From Proteromonas lacertae (Eukaryota > Sar > Bigyra > Opalinata > Proteromonadidae), in contig NGBS01000295.1 of the NCBI GenBank assembly GCA_002245135.1, positions 124,001 through 188,000 of the forward strand: a stretch of DNA of 64,000 nucleotides, given 5' to 3'. This document shows, piece after piece, positions 1 through 11,495 of the stretch; the stretch's first letter is position 1, and every line of letters begins with the position of its first letter. Under the pieces are notes generated by a model. It did no database searches and was not told the origin of the DNA. It saw only the letters and a list, made by a program, of their open reading frames with translations. The translations under genes were made by a program, and so were the position numbers.

Positions 1-72
1 TACTAATTATCAACAATATACAAATCTTTTATAATTGAAGTATTATATTTTGTGAATATTCCTTCTATAACA

Positions 73-2337
73 TTACGCTTTGTATAAATAGTATTTTAAA
101 TTCTCTGTTGATATTATTTTCACTAATTCTGTGAGTTTAGGATTCAAAGTATCAAACACATCTTTTAATACATTTGATGAGGAAATTACTTTAATGTATT
201 CAGTACTAATGAGTTATATATTCATTATATACGCTAAAGTCTTCAAATCTTCTAATATCTTTTTCTTCTTACTAATCATATTCTATAAGGCTATTATATA
301 ATCTATAATACATTGCATGTATTGATATATTTAGACATTGGATCTTTCTTTATATCTAGACTTTTCAATTCATTCAATTTACTTTCATATTCTGATCTTT
401 CTTTAGGATATACAGTAATAGATAATTCACTATTACAAATAAAAAATATATATATAATTGACTATACCATAATTGCATTGCTAAATGTAATCTTGATTCT
501 TTCTTTTCTTCCCATTTCTTATAGAAATCATTCTGAAATTCTTTTACTGCATGTAATATTCTTAAACCTTTATCATTGTGCAATTGTTCAATCACTTTGT
601 TTAACTCTTCATTCTCTTTTTCTACGAATTTTTTATCTTGTATTAATTCTAAATCGTGTTGAAGATTATATATTGCACTTTCCATATCATTCCTTGCTTT
701 ATCTGCTTCTTGAAGATGAGTATCATAATCAATTCCATCAATTGATTGTTCTATTGAATCAATGCAGATAGTTGATGTTATTAATTCCATTTCACCTTTA
801 AAATATTCATATCAATAACTTTCTTTCTTTATTGTCAATTGTTAAATCACTATATCCACATAAAAATTGAGATAAGTGATTATTCATTTCAATAATTGTC
901 TTCTTGGTATTTTCACTGTAATTTGACAGTAATAATTCATTTTCATCTTCGTCTATTACTTCATAATTCCATAAACCATTTAATATCAAACCATAATAAC
1001 TACAACCGATATGATATATGTTCATCCATATTTATTGACTTATTCAATCCACAATTCTTTTTCATTTTATCATTCAAATATGTTTGAAGTATATTCTGAA
1101 TAAATGGAATTCTACATGTTCCTCCTGCTATCACTATTCCAGAAACTTCATCCACTTTTATTTTACACTTTTTTACACATTCATCTAGCAATGATTCAAT
1201 CTTTTTACCATATTCACCCTTTTTTAATATAGATTCAAATATTTCTTTACTAAATGTAGATTCAAAGTCTTCAGCATCATACAAATCAGAAACGGTTAAA
1301 TTTATCTATTTTTATATAACACACAACAGAAATATACAGTACTAGCACCTTCAGCTGATAATTTTTCTTTCACAGAAATCATTGATTGTAATATTTTCAT
1401 TCCACATCTATTATCATTCTTAATCTTTTCAAAATCCTTTTTAAATTCTTTACTCTTTTGTATTTCTAATTTTGCATACTTCACTAACAATTTGTCAGTA
1501 TTTCTTCCACAAATATCTAAACTATATACATTTCCTAATATTGTACATTTGTTCTAAAAATACAATAAATAGTAAAAAAACAATACATTCTCATATTTTA
1601 CACCTGTTATACTAGCACATGTATAACCAATATCAACTAAAAACAATATTTCTGATTTATCTGAATATCTACTATCGTTTTCATATCCATAACACAAAGC
1701 ATAAGCTATTTTTTCATTCAGAATATCTTTGCATGTTATTGTGTTATTTTCATACTTAAAATTACACAGCATTTTTAATTCTTGCTTTTGTTCTTTAGTA
1801 TAATATGGAGGATAACTAACAATCCAACTTTGATCTGATATATTTTCATCTTCAGATTTTTTATATATAACAATATCTTCAATCGAATTGAAATATGTGT
1901 AATATATATCTCTATATCCAAATTTCATTTTATCTTTTATATAATCTGCCTGTAATATATATATTATTCAATATATACTTCAAAATAAGGTTGGTTATTC
2001 TTATCTTTTAATAATTTATACGGATAATAATCTAATTGGCAGCTTTTTAAACTTCTCCACATCATATACCATAGCGAAGAAGTCTTTTCCATTGACTACT
2101 GCATTATTTAGATCTTTAGCTGCCTAATTTAATGAAAAGAATTCTATACTAAAGTTTTTCCATTAGGATATCTTTTATTTTTCGCAAATGCAAAAAATGT
2201 ACTATTCATTATATTTTACATTAATACGGTGATAATCTTTTGTCAAGTTTATTTGATAAAACCTCCACAGTCGCATTTGTTTTATATTTTGATACTAAAA
2301 AGTAATATGATCCTAAATCTATTCCAATAATTGACAT
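73..2337 (-). CDS. Hsp110/Sse1-like Hsp70-family chaperone (nucleotide exchange factor)
   Basis: The start reads MSIIGIDLGS, the typical Hsp110 opening with phosphate loop 1. Other landmarks are a VSYPPYYT stretch (the family has VSVPCFYT), LVDIGYT (phosphate 2 region), IVIAGGTCRIP (the adenosine motif, family VGGATRIP) and a coiled, Lys/Glu-rich C-terminal helical half. Hsp110 proteins exchange nucleotide on cytosolic Hsp70 and hold unfolded clients. About seven short introns can be placed, and the last exon ends at a TAA at 73-75. The product would be about 650-700 residues, short for Hsp110, so the acidic loop of the substrate domain is reduced. Three junctions (near 2085, 1015 and 820) need one base skipped to keep the family sequence in frame, so the gene is either mis-sequenced or damaged. 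Ordinary Hsp70 is less likely because the substrate domain is divergent. Confidence 0.7.
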
Positions 2338-2442
2338 TTATAACTTTACAGTTGAATGGATCAAAACGACTAGATTTATTGAAACATACAATGACATGTA
2401 AATTGACATATATTGACCTAAACTGTTTTTTCAATTTATCTC

Positions 2443-5400
2443 ATGTCCTTGTTAGCATCAGTAGCTAAAAAGGGTATATAGCAATGATATTTAAATAATA
2501 GATGATATAAATAGTTTTATGAAATCAATAGCTGAAGATAATGATCAACCTCAACAACAAGACTTGTGTTGGTATGATAAAATAGCTCAATTAGATGGCT
2601 TTATCTGATTTATTTTACTGGAAGCAGAGTGAAAGTGGTTTCAAAGAATCCAAGGATATAATGAAGAGTTGGGGTGATGAATCAAAATGGTTAATATGGC
2701 TAAAAAGTACAGAAACGCATCTTCAAGAGAAAAAAGAATTAAGTGTATTATTTCTGTAAAAATATACTTTGCTATAGAAATTGAAAGAAGATTGTTTATA
2801 TTCTCAGCAATTAGTAGATGAAGATGAATATTTATCCGATTTAATCAATTCAAATTATGATCCAGTAGAAAGAGAAAGAACAAAACACGAATTTAGTAAA
2901 ACAAAAGAAAAAATCTTTTCAACAGCTGTTTGTGAATATTCAGATATATGTAAAGAAGAAAGAGAAGAAACAGCTAAAAGATTAATCAGTTGGACTAATG
3001 TAGAATCTGAATTTGAATTTGGAAATAAAATATTGAATGATTTGAATGGTTTATTTGAATGTAATATAGAGAACATAATGAAATATCCACCATCATTATC
3101 AACAGAAAAACAAACAATGACATTATCATTAGATAATATCTCCTAGCTAATTTATCACTCAATCATGGAAACTATATGGTAATGTATATTCCACCAGAAT
3201 CACAATGTGATAATAATAATAATAATAATAATGAATGGGAAGTTGTGTATGGAACAAATGAAATAACGCCAATCAATCGATGTGATTGTCCATTTGGATA
3301 TGAAATGATATTAACAGCTAAATCTGCATTGTTAGACATAAATGATGATATTCAGATGATATATGAAATTATATCTCATTTGATAGATGGAATTCATCCA
3401 TCTGGTCGTTCTTTATATGAGATGATAATGGATAAACCAGAAGAATCCTCAAATTTATTAAAAGAAAGATTGAGTAGTTTGGGTTATATTGGAATTTATG
3501 AATTTGAATTGGGAAAATATGAGTATAGAAGAAAGTGAAACAAAATGTATTATATATATTATCTTTTACTATTGTTTTATGCATAGACTACAAGCTTAGT
3601 AAATACTATCGAATTTAGAGTAAGAAAGTATGGCAGATATTACTTTGAAATACATCCAGGTGTAACTGAAACAAATGATTGGATGGTAGGATTGACATGG
3701 AAAAAAGATGAAGTATGTAATTATTAATTATTTATTTTATTAACATAGACATGTCTATTTCCAGGATGTAATGAATATTCAATTGGATTATCATCAATGG
3801 GTAAAATATGGTTTAATAATACTAATAAAGTATAATTTTTCTGTATTTATTATTATGTATTAAATAGTATTATTGTCCAGTTTTAAGAAATGTAATGGTT
3901 GTTGGAATGTTGGTTGATCTTAATTTAGGATATATTTCATTTATTATTGATGGACATGATTATGTATAATAATAATAATAATAAATTATGTGATTATATT
4001 TATTTAGGGTTCTAGTATTGGATGGGGAAGTGAAACATTTTCAATTAAAGAAAGAGACATTCATATTGAAGCGTTAAGAGGTAAAAGTGTTTATCCAGTA
4101 TTTGCATTGAAAGGAGAAGTTAATTCAAGACTCAATACACCACAAACTCCAATGAGAGGTAGTGATGAAATTAATAAGAAAAATAGATATGGAAATCCAG
4201 AGTTTATAACTGAAGCAAGGTATTTCTATTATTATTATTATTATTATTGTAATGTTAATCTAGAACTGCTATGGATGAAAGTAAATTTCCAAGACTTTCA
4301 ATAAATTTTGGACTTTTTGATTTTATCTATTCTCCTACTGATGCTTATAGTTTTGATTATTATTTAGAGTTAAAGAAAGATATTGTATAAGATATATGTT
4401 TTATTTATTTGATGATAGGATAATCATGAAATAGTGAATAACCACATAACCAATTACATCCAAGAAATTGATGATAAATATAATACAAAACCAAAAGAGG
4501 ATAGTTTATATCGTTTTAAAACTTTAGTCAGTAAAATGCATTACACTAAGGAATCATTTTCTCATTTCCCATCAGAATCAGTTTTATTCTTCAATGCAGT
4601 TTATCTAATGAAAAGAGCAATGCAAAAGTTCAAACTCAGGAAAATAAAGAATTCAAAATATAAAATAAATAATATGGCTGCTATCAAAATTCAAAGATAT
4701 TATAAAAGAAATCATCAGAATGCTGTTCGTCATTATAATTATTATTCTACAAAGATTCAAAAGATATGGAAAGGATATAATGTTAGGTTGCATACTCACT
4801 TGTTATTGAAATATAGGATAACTGAAGAGAAATTAACAAAATTTGTGATAATTATGCAAAAGTATATATTGTATTTAAAGTAATTTATAATGTATAATAT
4901 AATAGAATTATTCGTGGGTTTTTGAGTAGAAGGTATTATAAGAGACAAATGAAAATATTGACTGAAGTTACAGCTTATATTCTTAAAGCAGTTATTAGAA
5001 TTCAAAGAAACTATAGAATGTACAAGAATAAGAAAAGAATTATTAACAATTATAGAATATATAGAAATATAATAAAGATACAGAGTATATGGAGGATGTA
5101 TAAACTGTCAAAAGAATTTAAAAGAAACAAATGAGAAAGAATATGAAAAACTAAAGAAACTAGGAAAAGATATTGTTAGAATTTCAAAATGGTCAAAGTA
5201 TTTAATTTATTTTGTTTATATATTATTATTAATAGATGTGCTGTTCAGATTCAAAGAATATGGAGAGGATATGATGATCGAACATTTGCTAGATTAAAAC
5301 GCAAACATTATATTAGAGCATCAAAGATTATATGGAAAGCATGGAGAACTCATAAATTATATAAATATGTTAATGGTCATTATGATTATGATAGTTCTCG

Positions 5401-5458
5401 TATAGTTATTAAAGCATATGTTTGTATGAAGTATATATTCAATTGGAGAAAGTATTAG
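2443..5458 (+). CDS. SPRY-domain protein with C-terminal IQ-motif array
   Basis: The N-terminal part (2443-3540) is not recognised. Exons from about 3590 to 4100 form a SPRY/B30.2 fold: VGLTWKKDE, then CNEYSIGLSSMGKIWFN, then MLVDLNLGYISFIIDG, the usual self-strand and 'G-x-x-x-D' pattern. From about 4670 to 5440 at least six IQ-like segments follow (IKIQRYYKR, TKIQKIWKGY, VIRIQRNYR, IKIQSIWRMY, VQIQRIWRGY), expected to bind calmodulin or myosin-type light chains. Introns are clear at 3715-3756, 3829-3868, 3964-4007, 4220-4264, 4387-4420, 4862-4905 and 5198-5236. The reading frame breaks near 2590, 3143 and 5120; the first and third need one base skipped. A scaffold that combines protein recognition with calcium sensing is an inference. 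No family name is recognised. Confidence 0.6.
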
Positions 5459-5545
5459 GTGTTAAAATTATCTCTTAATTAATTTATTTAAAGTATATTG
5501 TTTGTGTTTGAATGAGATTGAAGTATAAAATTTGAGTTTTATAAA

Positions 5546-5558
5546 TTAAGCTTGAATG
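5546..5558 (+). promoter_or_regulatory. AAGCTTGA motif before the RCC1/ankyrin gene
   Basis: The core AAGCTTGA lies about 50 nt before the ATG at 5606. It resembles the GCTTG/CAAGC cores seen near several other start codons in this window. Its function is inferred from position only. Confidence 0.25.
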
Positions 5559-5605
5559 TCGATTTGAGAAACGAATATATTTTCAATAACACATTTTTGC
5601 GATTT

Positions 5606-7393
5606 ATGAATGAAGGAGAAGTTTATTCAATACTTGGTATAGGAAATAATTTTTATTATCAATTATGTTCCCCTGATACGCAAGTTAAACAACCATATGA
5701 AATACCTTTTTTTAAAGATTTTCAAAAGTATCACAAAGAGAGTGTATATTTTGTTAATATAAGTTTAATCAGATAATATATTTGGGAGCTGGACTTCATT
5801 ACTCATTAATTGAAACTTCTGACTTTGATATTTATATTTGGGGAACATTGCATGAAAGAATATACAAATCACCATCAATTCTTGCTTTTTCTTCATCTGT
5901 TCATATCAAAATTGTATTTCATATAGATTTTAATCAAATAGATATCTTGTGGTGAAAGGCATATATGTTGTATTGATGATAAGAATAATATATATTCTTT
6001 GGGATATGGTAAATATGGAAGACTAGGACATGGTAATGAAGATAACTATGAAAACCCAAAAAGAATAGAAATATTTGATAAACTCTTACAAAATGGTGAA
6101 TTTGTTGTTAATATAAGCGGCTGGAGGTGAGCATACAGTGTGTTATACAAATTATAATACAATATTTAGTTGGGGTCAAAATAAACATAAACAGTGTGGT
6201 TTAGATGATCCATTAAAACTATTGAGTATAAAAATATGGAAATTTAATATTTAAATAATATAGATCCAACAAAACTACCCTATATTATTTCACCAATAAA
6301 GCAAATATCGTGTGGTAGAAATCATACTGTAATACTGACACTTGATAATGAAATATATACATTTGGATATAATAAATATGGATGTTTAGGTATTATAGGA
6401 TCAACAAAATATGATTTATCAAATCCAACAAAAATGAAAAGTCTAAAATGTGAAAGTATATATTATATATTATTATTGTTATTGTTATATAGTTAATAGT
6501 GTAATAAGTAGTAGTAATTATAATTTTGCTATATCCAATGATAATAAAGTATATTCATGGGGTTATAATGAAGATGGTGAATTGGGATTGAGTAATACAA
6601 CAAACTGTTATTATCCAAAAGAAATACAAGAATTGAGAGGTAAAAACATAGAAAAAGTATTATATTATAATATAATATAATGTATTAATTATTTTAATAG
6701 ATTTTAAGTTGTAATTATCATTCAATTGCATTATCAAATAATCATTATGATTGCTATGTTTGGGGATATAATTTCAGTATAAACATTATATGATTTAATA
6801 TATATAATATATATTCTAATAGATAATGAAATGGGTATAAAATCTCAAACAATTCCTTGTGATTCTTTAGAGAATGGTAATTTAATTGTTATTCCAAAAA
6901 TTCTTCCGTTTTTCTATAAGATGATTGTATATAATATTGCATGTGGAGGAAATCATTTATTATTTTTAACCACTCCATATACACCATTGAATTATGATGA
7001 AATAAAGATATATAAAAGTGAGGATGTAGATATGATGAATGATAATAATTATGTTGCAGATTTGGATGTTTTTTATATTAATGAGACTATTAGAGCTATT
7101 AAACATGATGATTTTACTACTGTATATATATTATATATTATATATCTAATTATATTGTAATTAGTTTGTTAATATGCTATTTAAAGGAGTTGATGTAAAT
7201 AGTATTGATGATTTATGGTAATACATTATTAATAATTGCATGTCAATGTAATAAACCAGCAAATTGTGAGATATTTGATAAATAAAGGTGCAAATTTGTC
7301 GCTTAGAAATTTTAATGGATTAAATGCTCTTGACTGTAGTAAGTTGTATAAATTCAATGAAATTACTGATATTTTAACTAGTTATATGTTTTA
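5606..7393 (+). CDS. RCC1-repeat (beta-propeller) protein with C-terminal ankyrin repeats
   Basis: The start MNEGEVYSILGIG opens directly into RCC1-type blades. About six blades carry the signature of a G-x-H/N-x-H element followed by W/LG-x-N-x-x-GQLG, for example ISCGERHICC...LGYGKYGRLGHG, AGGEHTVCY...WGQNKHKQCGL, ISCGRNHTVIL...FGYNKYGCLG and YSWGYNEDGELGL. After the propeller, exons at about 7180-7390 encode two ankyrin units (GNTLLIIACQCNKPA, then IVRYLINKGANLSLRN). Propellers of this kind act as guanine-exchange or protein-binding platforms, but no exchange activity can be assigned here. At least six short introns were placed. The frame needs one base skipped near 6118, 7215 and 7268. 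In each case the repeat consensus puts the extra base before the next stop codon. Confidence 0.7.
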
Positions 7394-7448
7394 ATGATTG
7401 TGGTATAGGTTTATGTAATTTTTTAAGAATTATTCGCAAACTCTGTTC

Positions 7449-7460
7449 TCAAGCTTTTTT
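7449..7460 (+). promoter_or_regulatory. TCAAGC motif before the RING gene
   Basis: TCAAGCTTTTTT lies about 37 nt before the ATG at 7497 and belongs to the recurrent CAAGC-type upstream motif. Position is the only support. Confidence 0.3.
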
Positions 7461-7496
7461 TCGTTTTTCCTTCTTTGTTCAATTTGTATAGATTAA

Positions 7497-8173
7497 ATGT
7501 CAGAAAATCAAACGAATTCTGGTAGTATGGAGTGTTGCATATGTTATGACAAAGTATTTTTAAATTTAAGAATGATTTAGGTGAAAGAACCTATGGTCAC
7601 TCCATGTGGGCATTTATTTTGGTATATTTTAATCAATATTTTTTTAATATAGTTATGATTGTATAGAACAAGTATAATTAGTTACAATATACGAAATAGT
7701 GGCTAGAAGATGGTCATAGCCAATGTCCAATATGTAAATCATTTGTATCAACAAATAATTTAATACCTCTTTACATAAATTCAGATAATGATAAAGATCC
7801 AAGGTATTTTAGTATTTTGCCACTTATAATAGAACATTGCATCATAGAAGACCTCCACAATACAATCAACAACAAAGACAACAATCTTCTCAACCACAAC
7901 AGAATGAAAGACAAAATTATGAACAACCACAACAACCAGGGTTTTTTGTATAATAAGTAATAGTTAATTGTGTATAGAACAGTATAATAAACAAAATAAA
8001 TAGAGATTTTGAGAATCTTGGTTTAGTATTGTTTGATTTTTATATAATAGGCGTTTTCTTTCCAAGGTATTACATCAGACGCTGGAAGAAGGCAGCAACA
8101 GATATCACAAGCACTTATCATAATTCCAATTGTATTTGTAGCACTTATACTAATAAATTCGATCTATTCATAA
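7497..8173 (+). CDS. RNF5/RNF185-like membrane-anchored RING E3 ligase
   Basis: After splicing, the N-terminus carries a C3HC4 RING: CCICYD, VTPCGHLFCYDC and CPICKSFV, followed by the RNF5 hallmark IPLY and a DPR stretch. A Gln-rich linker then leads to a C-terminal hydrophobic helix (IIIPIVFVALILI), matching the RNF5 plan of RING, linker and tail anchor. Such ligases act at the ER membrane in protein quality control with UBC-class E2 enzymes. Five introns were inferred (about 7554-7580, 7622-7652, 7671-7700, 7805-7830 and 7950-7977), plus one before the last exon whose acceptor is less certain. The start is the first in-frame ATG. The product would be about 150 residues, close to the family length. 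Confidence 0.75.
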
Positions 8174-8290
8174 TTTTTAGAGCATTTTATTTGTATATTT
8201 GTATTGAATGAAGCACCAATTTGAAAAATAACAACTTTGTATAACTCTACAAACCCCTGTTATGCAGAAAAATGAATAATGAGAATTTTC

Positions 8291-8306
8291 TCAAACAGGT
8301 TTGTGA
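8291..8306 (+). promoter_or_regulatory. Inverted repeat CAAAC-AG-GTTTG before rpiA
   Basis: TCAAACAGGTTTGTGA contains perfect 5-nt arms CAAAC and GTTTG around two bases. It ends about 16 nt before the ATG at 8322. The same arms recur before the gene at 55524. It could be a dimeric transcription-factor site; this is an inference. Confidence 0.3.
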
Positions 8307-8321
8307 GTTTTTTTATTGAAA

Positions 8322-9008
8322 ATGCCATCTGTTGATGAATTAAAGAAAATGGCTGCTGATAAATCAGTAAGCTATCTTAAGAGCGGAATGTGTGTTGGTT
8401 TAGGAACAGGTAGCACTGTATTCCATGTGGTTAACAAAATAGCTGAGTTAGTGAAATCAGGTGAACTTAAAGATATGAAATTTGCTTCAACATCAATTGC
8501 TACAACCAAACAAGCAAATTCTCTTGGTTTAAAAATTGATACTCTTGATGAATGTAAAGAATTTGATATTGCCATTGATGGTGCAGATGAAGTTGATCCA
8601 GACCTTCAATTAGTGAAAGGTTTTGGTGGTGCTTTAACAAGAGAGAAATTAGTTGAATTATGTGCAAAAGAATTCATTGTTGTTGTAGATGATAGTAAAC
8701 TTTCTCCAATTTTAGGAAAAAGAAGTGTTCCTGTAGAAATTGTTCCATTTGGATATACAATCACAATTAGTAGATTAGAAGCATTAAACTGTGAGCCAAA
8801 ACTTCGTATGGATGGAGATAAGCCATATGTGACTGATAATGGTAATTATATTGTTCATTTGACATTTAAAGATGGTATTTCAGATGTAAATAGTATGGCT
8901 GATAAGATAAAAGCTGTTCATGGTGTTGTAGAACATGGATTGTTTGTAAATATGGCAAAGAAAGTAATTGTTGCTAAACCTGATGGAATTGAAATAAAAG
9001 AAAAATAA
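8322..9008 (+). CDS. rpiA: Ribose-5-phosphate isomerase A
   Basis: The enzyme interconverts ribose 5-phosphate and ribulose 5-phosphate in the non-oxidative pentose phosphate pathway in the cytosol. The 228-residue product has all RpiA landmarks: GLGTGSTV (phosphate loop, about residues 28-35), DGADEVDP (about residues 86-93, with the catalytic Asp), KGFGGALTREK (substrate Lys and the GGA loop) and VPVEIVPFG. The ATG of MPSVDE is chosen because a TTG two codons upstream is an unlikely eukaryotic start. The gene has no intron and looks somewhat richer in G and C than its neighbours. The compact 'bacterial/plant' form of the enzyme, rather than the longer yeast form, is encoded. The palindrome at 8291-8306 sits just upstream. 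Confidence 0.95.
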   Translation: MPSVDELKKMAADKSVSYLKSGMCVGLGTGSTVFHVVNKIAELVKSGELKDMKFASTSIATTKQANSLGLKIDTLDECKEFDIAIDGADEVDPDLQLVKGFGGALTREKLVELCAKEFIVVVDDSKLSPILGKRSVPVEIVPFGYTITISRLEALNCEPKLRMDGDKPYVTDNGNYIVHLTFKDGISDVNSMADKIKAVHGVVEHGLFVNMAKKVIVAKPDGIEIKEK

Positions 9009-9239
9009 AATATTCACTTTCTTTTTAATACATTTCTTTTTGTTATAATGAAACATTTAAAATATCAATAGAATATAAAAATAATAATATGATTAATTAT
9101 TCAATATTAAAGAATTGTTTTGCAAAGTATTTATTTTCTTCTATTAACAGATCATAGTATAGAAAATTGTTGATTCATATATAAATGATTAATTATAAGC
9201 AATATAATGAAATTAATATAAGTAAATTAATTCATTAAG

Positions 9240-9651
9240 TTACTGGTGCATACACCTCTCTGGATATTCTTCATATGGAGGTCTTGAGTATGAATAATTG
9301 ACATATACATTAGAACTTTCTCTTTGTTTCTCTAATTCTCTGATCTTATTGTTCTTTTCGTTCAGTTGATTGTTCAGTTTTTCAATAGCTTTATTCATTG
9401 TTTCTATGTTATTTTTAAGACTGCTAATCACATTATTCTTTTCATCTAATTCATTTCTTGTAGTAAGTAGTTTTCTTCCTGTTCTTTTGTTGCAAATATA
9501 CTGTTGATTAAGCTCTTCTTGTGCTATTCTTAATTTTTCTTTTTCTTCTTCTAATTTTAAATATAATTCTTCAATTGACTTCTAAATCAATAAAAATTGT
9601 TGTTTATACGTTAGTAGCATTTGAAGATGAAGGTAAATAGAATTTTGTCAT
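9240..9651 (-). CDS. Small coiled-coil protein, function unknown
   Basis: The predicted start MTKFYLPSSS (ATG complement at 9649-9651) is followed by a 28-nt intron (about 9583-9610) and then a long charged heptad-rich region (KLEEEKEKLRIAQEELNQQ). A short Tyr/Pro-rich tail ends at a TAA at 9240-9242. The product would be about 110-120 residues, mostly one coiled coil. An in-frame 18-nt stretch near 9485-9502 begins GTATAT and ends AAAAG, so it might be a very short intron; both readings stay open. No family is recognised and the neighbours give no clue to function. Confidence 0.55.
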
Positions 9652-9782
9652 TTATGTAAATTTGTTTTTTATGTAAAAACAATTCACTATTTCTCACTAA
9701 CATCATATAAGTTCAAAAATTATAAATAAATAACAAAATTTTATTTCACAATCATTTTAAGAGTTTCACTCATATATTGAGG

Positions 9783-11495
9783 TTAATTAGTTAAATACAT
9801 ATTATTATCAGCATCTCTATAAACAATTCTATTTCTCAACCTTAATATATCAGTATCTTCAACAATTGATGACATGTCACTCAACTCATTTGAATCATTT
9901 AAATCATCATTTATAGCTTTGTGAGTTACATCATCCTTATTTCTACATTTGCGATATAAACTCCACATACATAAACCTCCAGTTATGAATAACAATGCAA
10001 TGTATTGTTTTTCTGTAAGATTAAATAAAAAATTTTGTATTATACTTTTCCAGTTTTCTTCTTCATCATCTTCTTCATATTTCAATTCAGGAACCCATGA
10101 CGTAACTAACTCTACTGGAGGAGGATCAATAACCCTTTCAGATTCTATCATTATATTTTCATGCTGATTCTCTTGATTAACTTGTTCATTTTGATTATCT
10201 TGCTGTTGATCATTATTCTTTTGTTGACTTTCATGTGGATTTTCATGTTGTTGATTATTCACATCTCCATTCTGTTCATTCTCTTTTTGATTTTCTTCAT
10301 TTTGTTGGTTATTCTTTTCTCCAATCTCTTCTTCAGTATTTTTCTCATTATCTTCCTCATTATTGCTTTGTTGATTATTATCTTGACCTTCTAGTTCATT
10401 CTCATTTTCATTCTCATTTTCTTCTATTTTTTGTTGTTTTTCTTGTTGATTATAATCTTCTCCATCATTCTGTTTCTGAATTACTTCTTCATTATCTTGC
10501 TGTTTATCATTATCCTCTTGTTGATTTAGGTTATTATCCATCTGTTGATTGTCTTCTTCATTTTGTTGGTTCTCTTGTTGATTATTTTCTTCTTTACTAT
10601 CTTCCTTATTATCTTGTTGATTATTGTTTTGTGGATTATTCACTTCATTCTCTTGTTGTTGATTATCATTCTGTTGATTATTATTATTTTGAAGATTATT
10701 ATCTTCAGTATGATGATTATTTTCTTGTTGATTATTATCTTCATTATCTTGTAGGTGATTCATTTCCTTATTATCATTTTGATCCTTATTTTCTTCTACA
10801 TTTTGTTGTTTTTCTTGTTGGTTATTATTCTCTTGCTGATTGTCCATTTCCTCATTCTCTTTTTCATTTTGTTCATTCTCATTTTTTTCATTTTTATCAT
10901 CTATTTTCACTGGATTTTCTTTATTCTCTTCATCATTGATTATCTCTGGAGGTAAATCAATTATTATTCTAGTTACATTTTCATTCCCTTTATTCATATC
11001 CTGTATTAATGTGTTATTCTCTGTTAGATTCATATATGATTCTGGTATTCCATAATAATACTTCAATACTTCATCATCATTTAGATTAATAATAGTATCA
11101 TTATTTATCATCATACTAGAGTTATTATTCAGTTTATTATTCTTATTAATATCATTTTTCTGTGTAAAAACTGTTGGTTTATTGTTATAATTGTTATATA
11201 AATAATACCCACTTGCTATCAACATCAAACCTAATAACAAACCTAATAAAAGCTTTATTATTAGCTTAATATAGCTAAATGACTGTTTTTCTTCAATGTT
11301 TCTATTGTTATCATCTTCATTTTTATCAATATCATTATTCTCTTTGTTATTGCTATTATTGTTATTATTATCATAATCATAATACTCAGAACCATCAGAT
11401 AATTCATCATTCAAAGATTCATTATTTGTAGTATTAATTAAGTTTTTATCATCATCATCATCCAGAATAACTAATTCCATCTTCATTCTTATCAA
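9783..11495 (-). CDS. Asn/Gln/Glu-rich protein with two membrane helices (probably the 3' part of the locus upstream)
   Basis: The ORF opens with an acidic DDDDDK and Asn-rich segment and then a membrane helix (LIIKLLLGLLLGLMLIASGYYLY, about 11205-11270). A very long low-complexity region of QQEN, NNQQ and ENE units follows (about 10150-10920). A second hydrophobic helix (ALLFITGGLCMWSLY, about 9955-10000) precedes a short charged tail. It overlaps the end of the upstream ORF by 38 nt on the same strand in another frame. One base too many in the GAT-repeat stretch at 11455-11470 would explain this and would fuse the two into one protein. No family is recognised. The repeat tract itself is typical of AT-rich protists. 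Confidence 0.55.
   Translation of the reverse strand: MIRMKMELVILDDDDDKNLINTTNNESLNDELSDGSEYYDYDNNNNNSNNKENNDIDKNEDDNNRNIEEKQSFSYIKLIIKLLLGLLLGLMLIASGYYLYNNYNNKPTVFTQKNDINKNNKLNNNSSMMINNDTIINLNDDEVLKYYYGIPESYMNLTENNTLIQDMNKGNENVTRIIIDLPPEIINDEENKENPVKIDDKNEKNENEQNEKENEEMDNQQENNNQQEKQQNVEENKDQNDNKEMNHLQDNEDNNQQENNHHTEDNNLQNNNNQQNDNQQQENEVNNPQNNNQQDNKEDSKEENNQQENQQNEEDNQQMDNNLNQQEDNDKQQDNEEVIQKQNDGEDYNQQEKQQKIEENENENENELEGQDNNQQSNNEEDNEKNTEEEIGEKNNQQNEENQKENEQNGDVNNQQHENPHESQQKNNDQQQDNQNEQVNQENQHENIMIESERVIDPPPVELVTSWVPELKYEEDDEEENWKSIIQNFLFNLTEKQYIALLFITGGLCMWSLYRKCRNKDDVTHKAINDDLNDSNELSDMSSIVEDTDILRLRNRIVYRDADNNMYLTN

Noticed and set aside
2573-2614. An intron to explain the first break in the SPRY/IQ gene
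   Set aside because: No GT...AG pair here has a length that restores frame (candidate lengths 14, 18, 20, 23, 27 and 29 all fail).
10161-10955. Several overlapping plus-strand ORFs rich in Leu, Ile, Phe, Tyr and His
   Set aside because: They are the reverse complement of the Gln/Asn/Glu repeat tract of the minus-strand gene. The repeat codons leave all frames open, and the products have no real domain.
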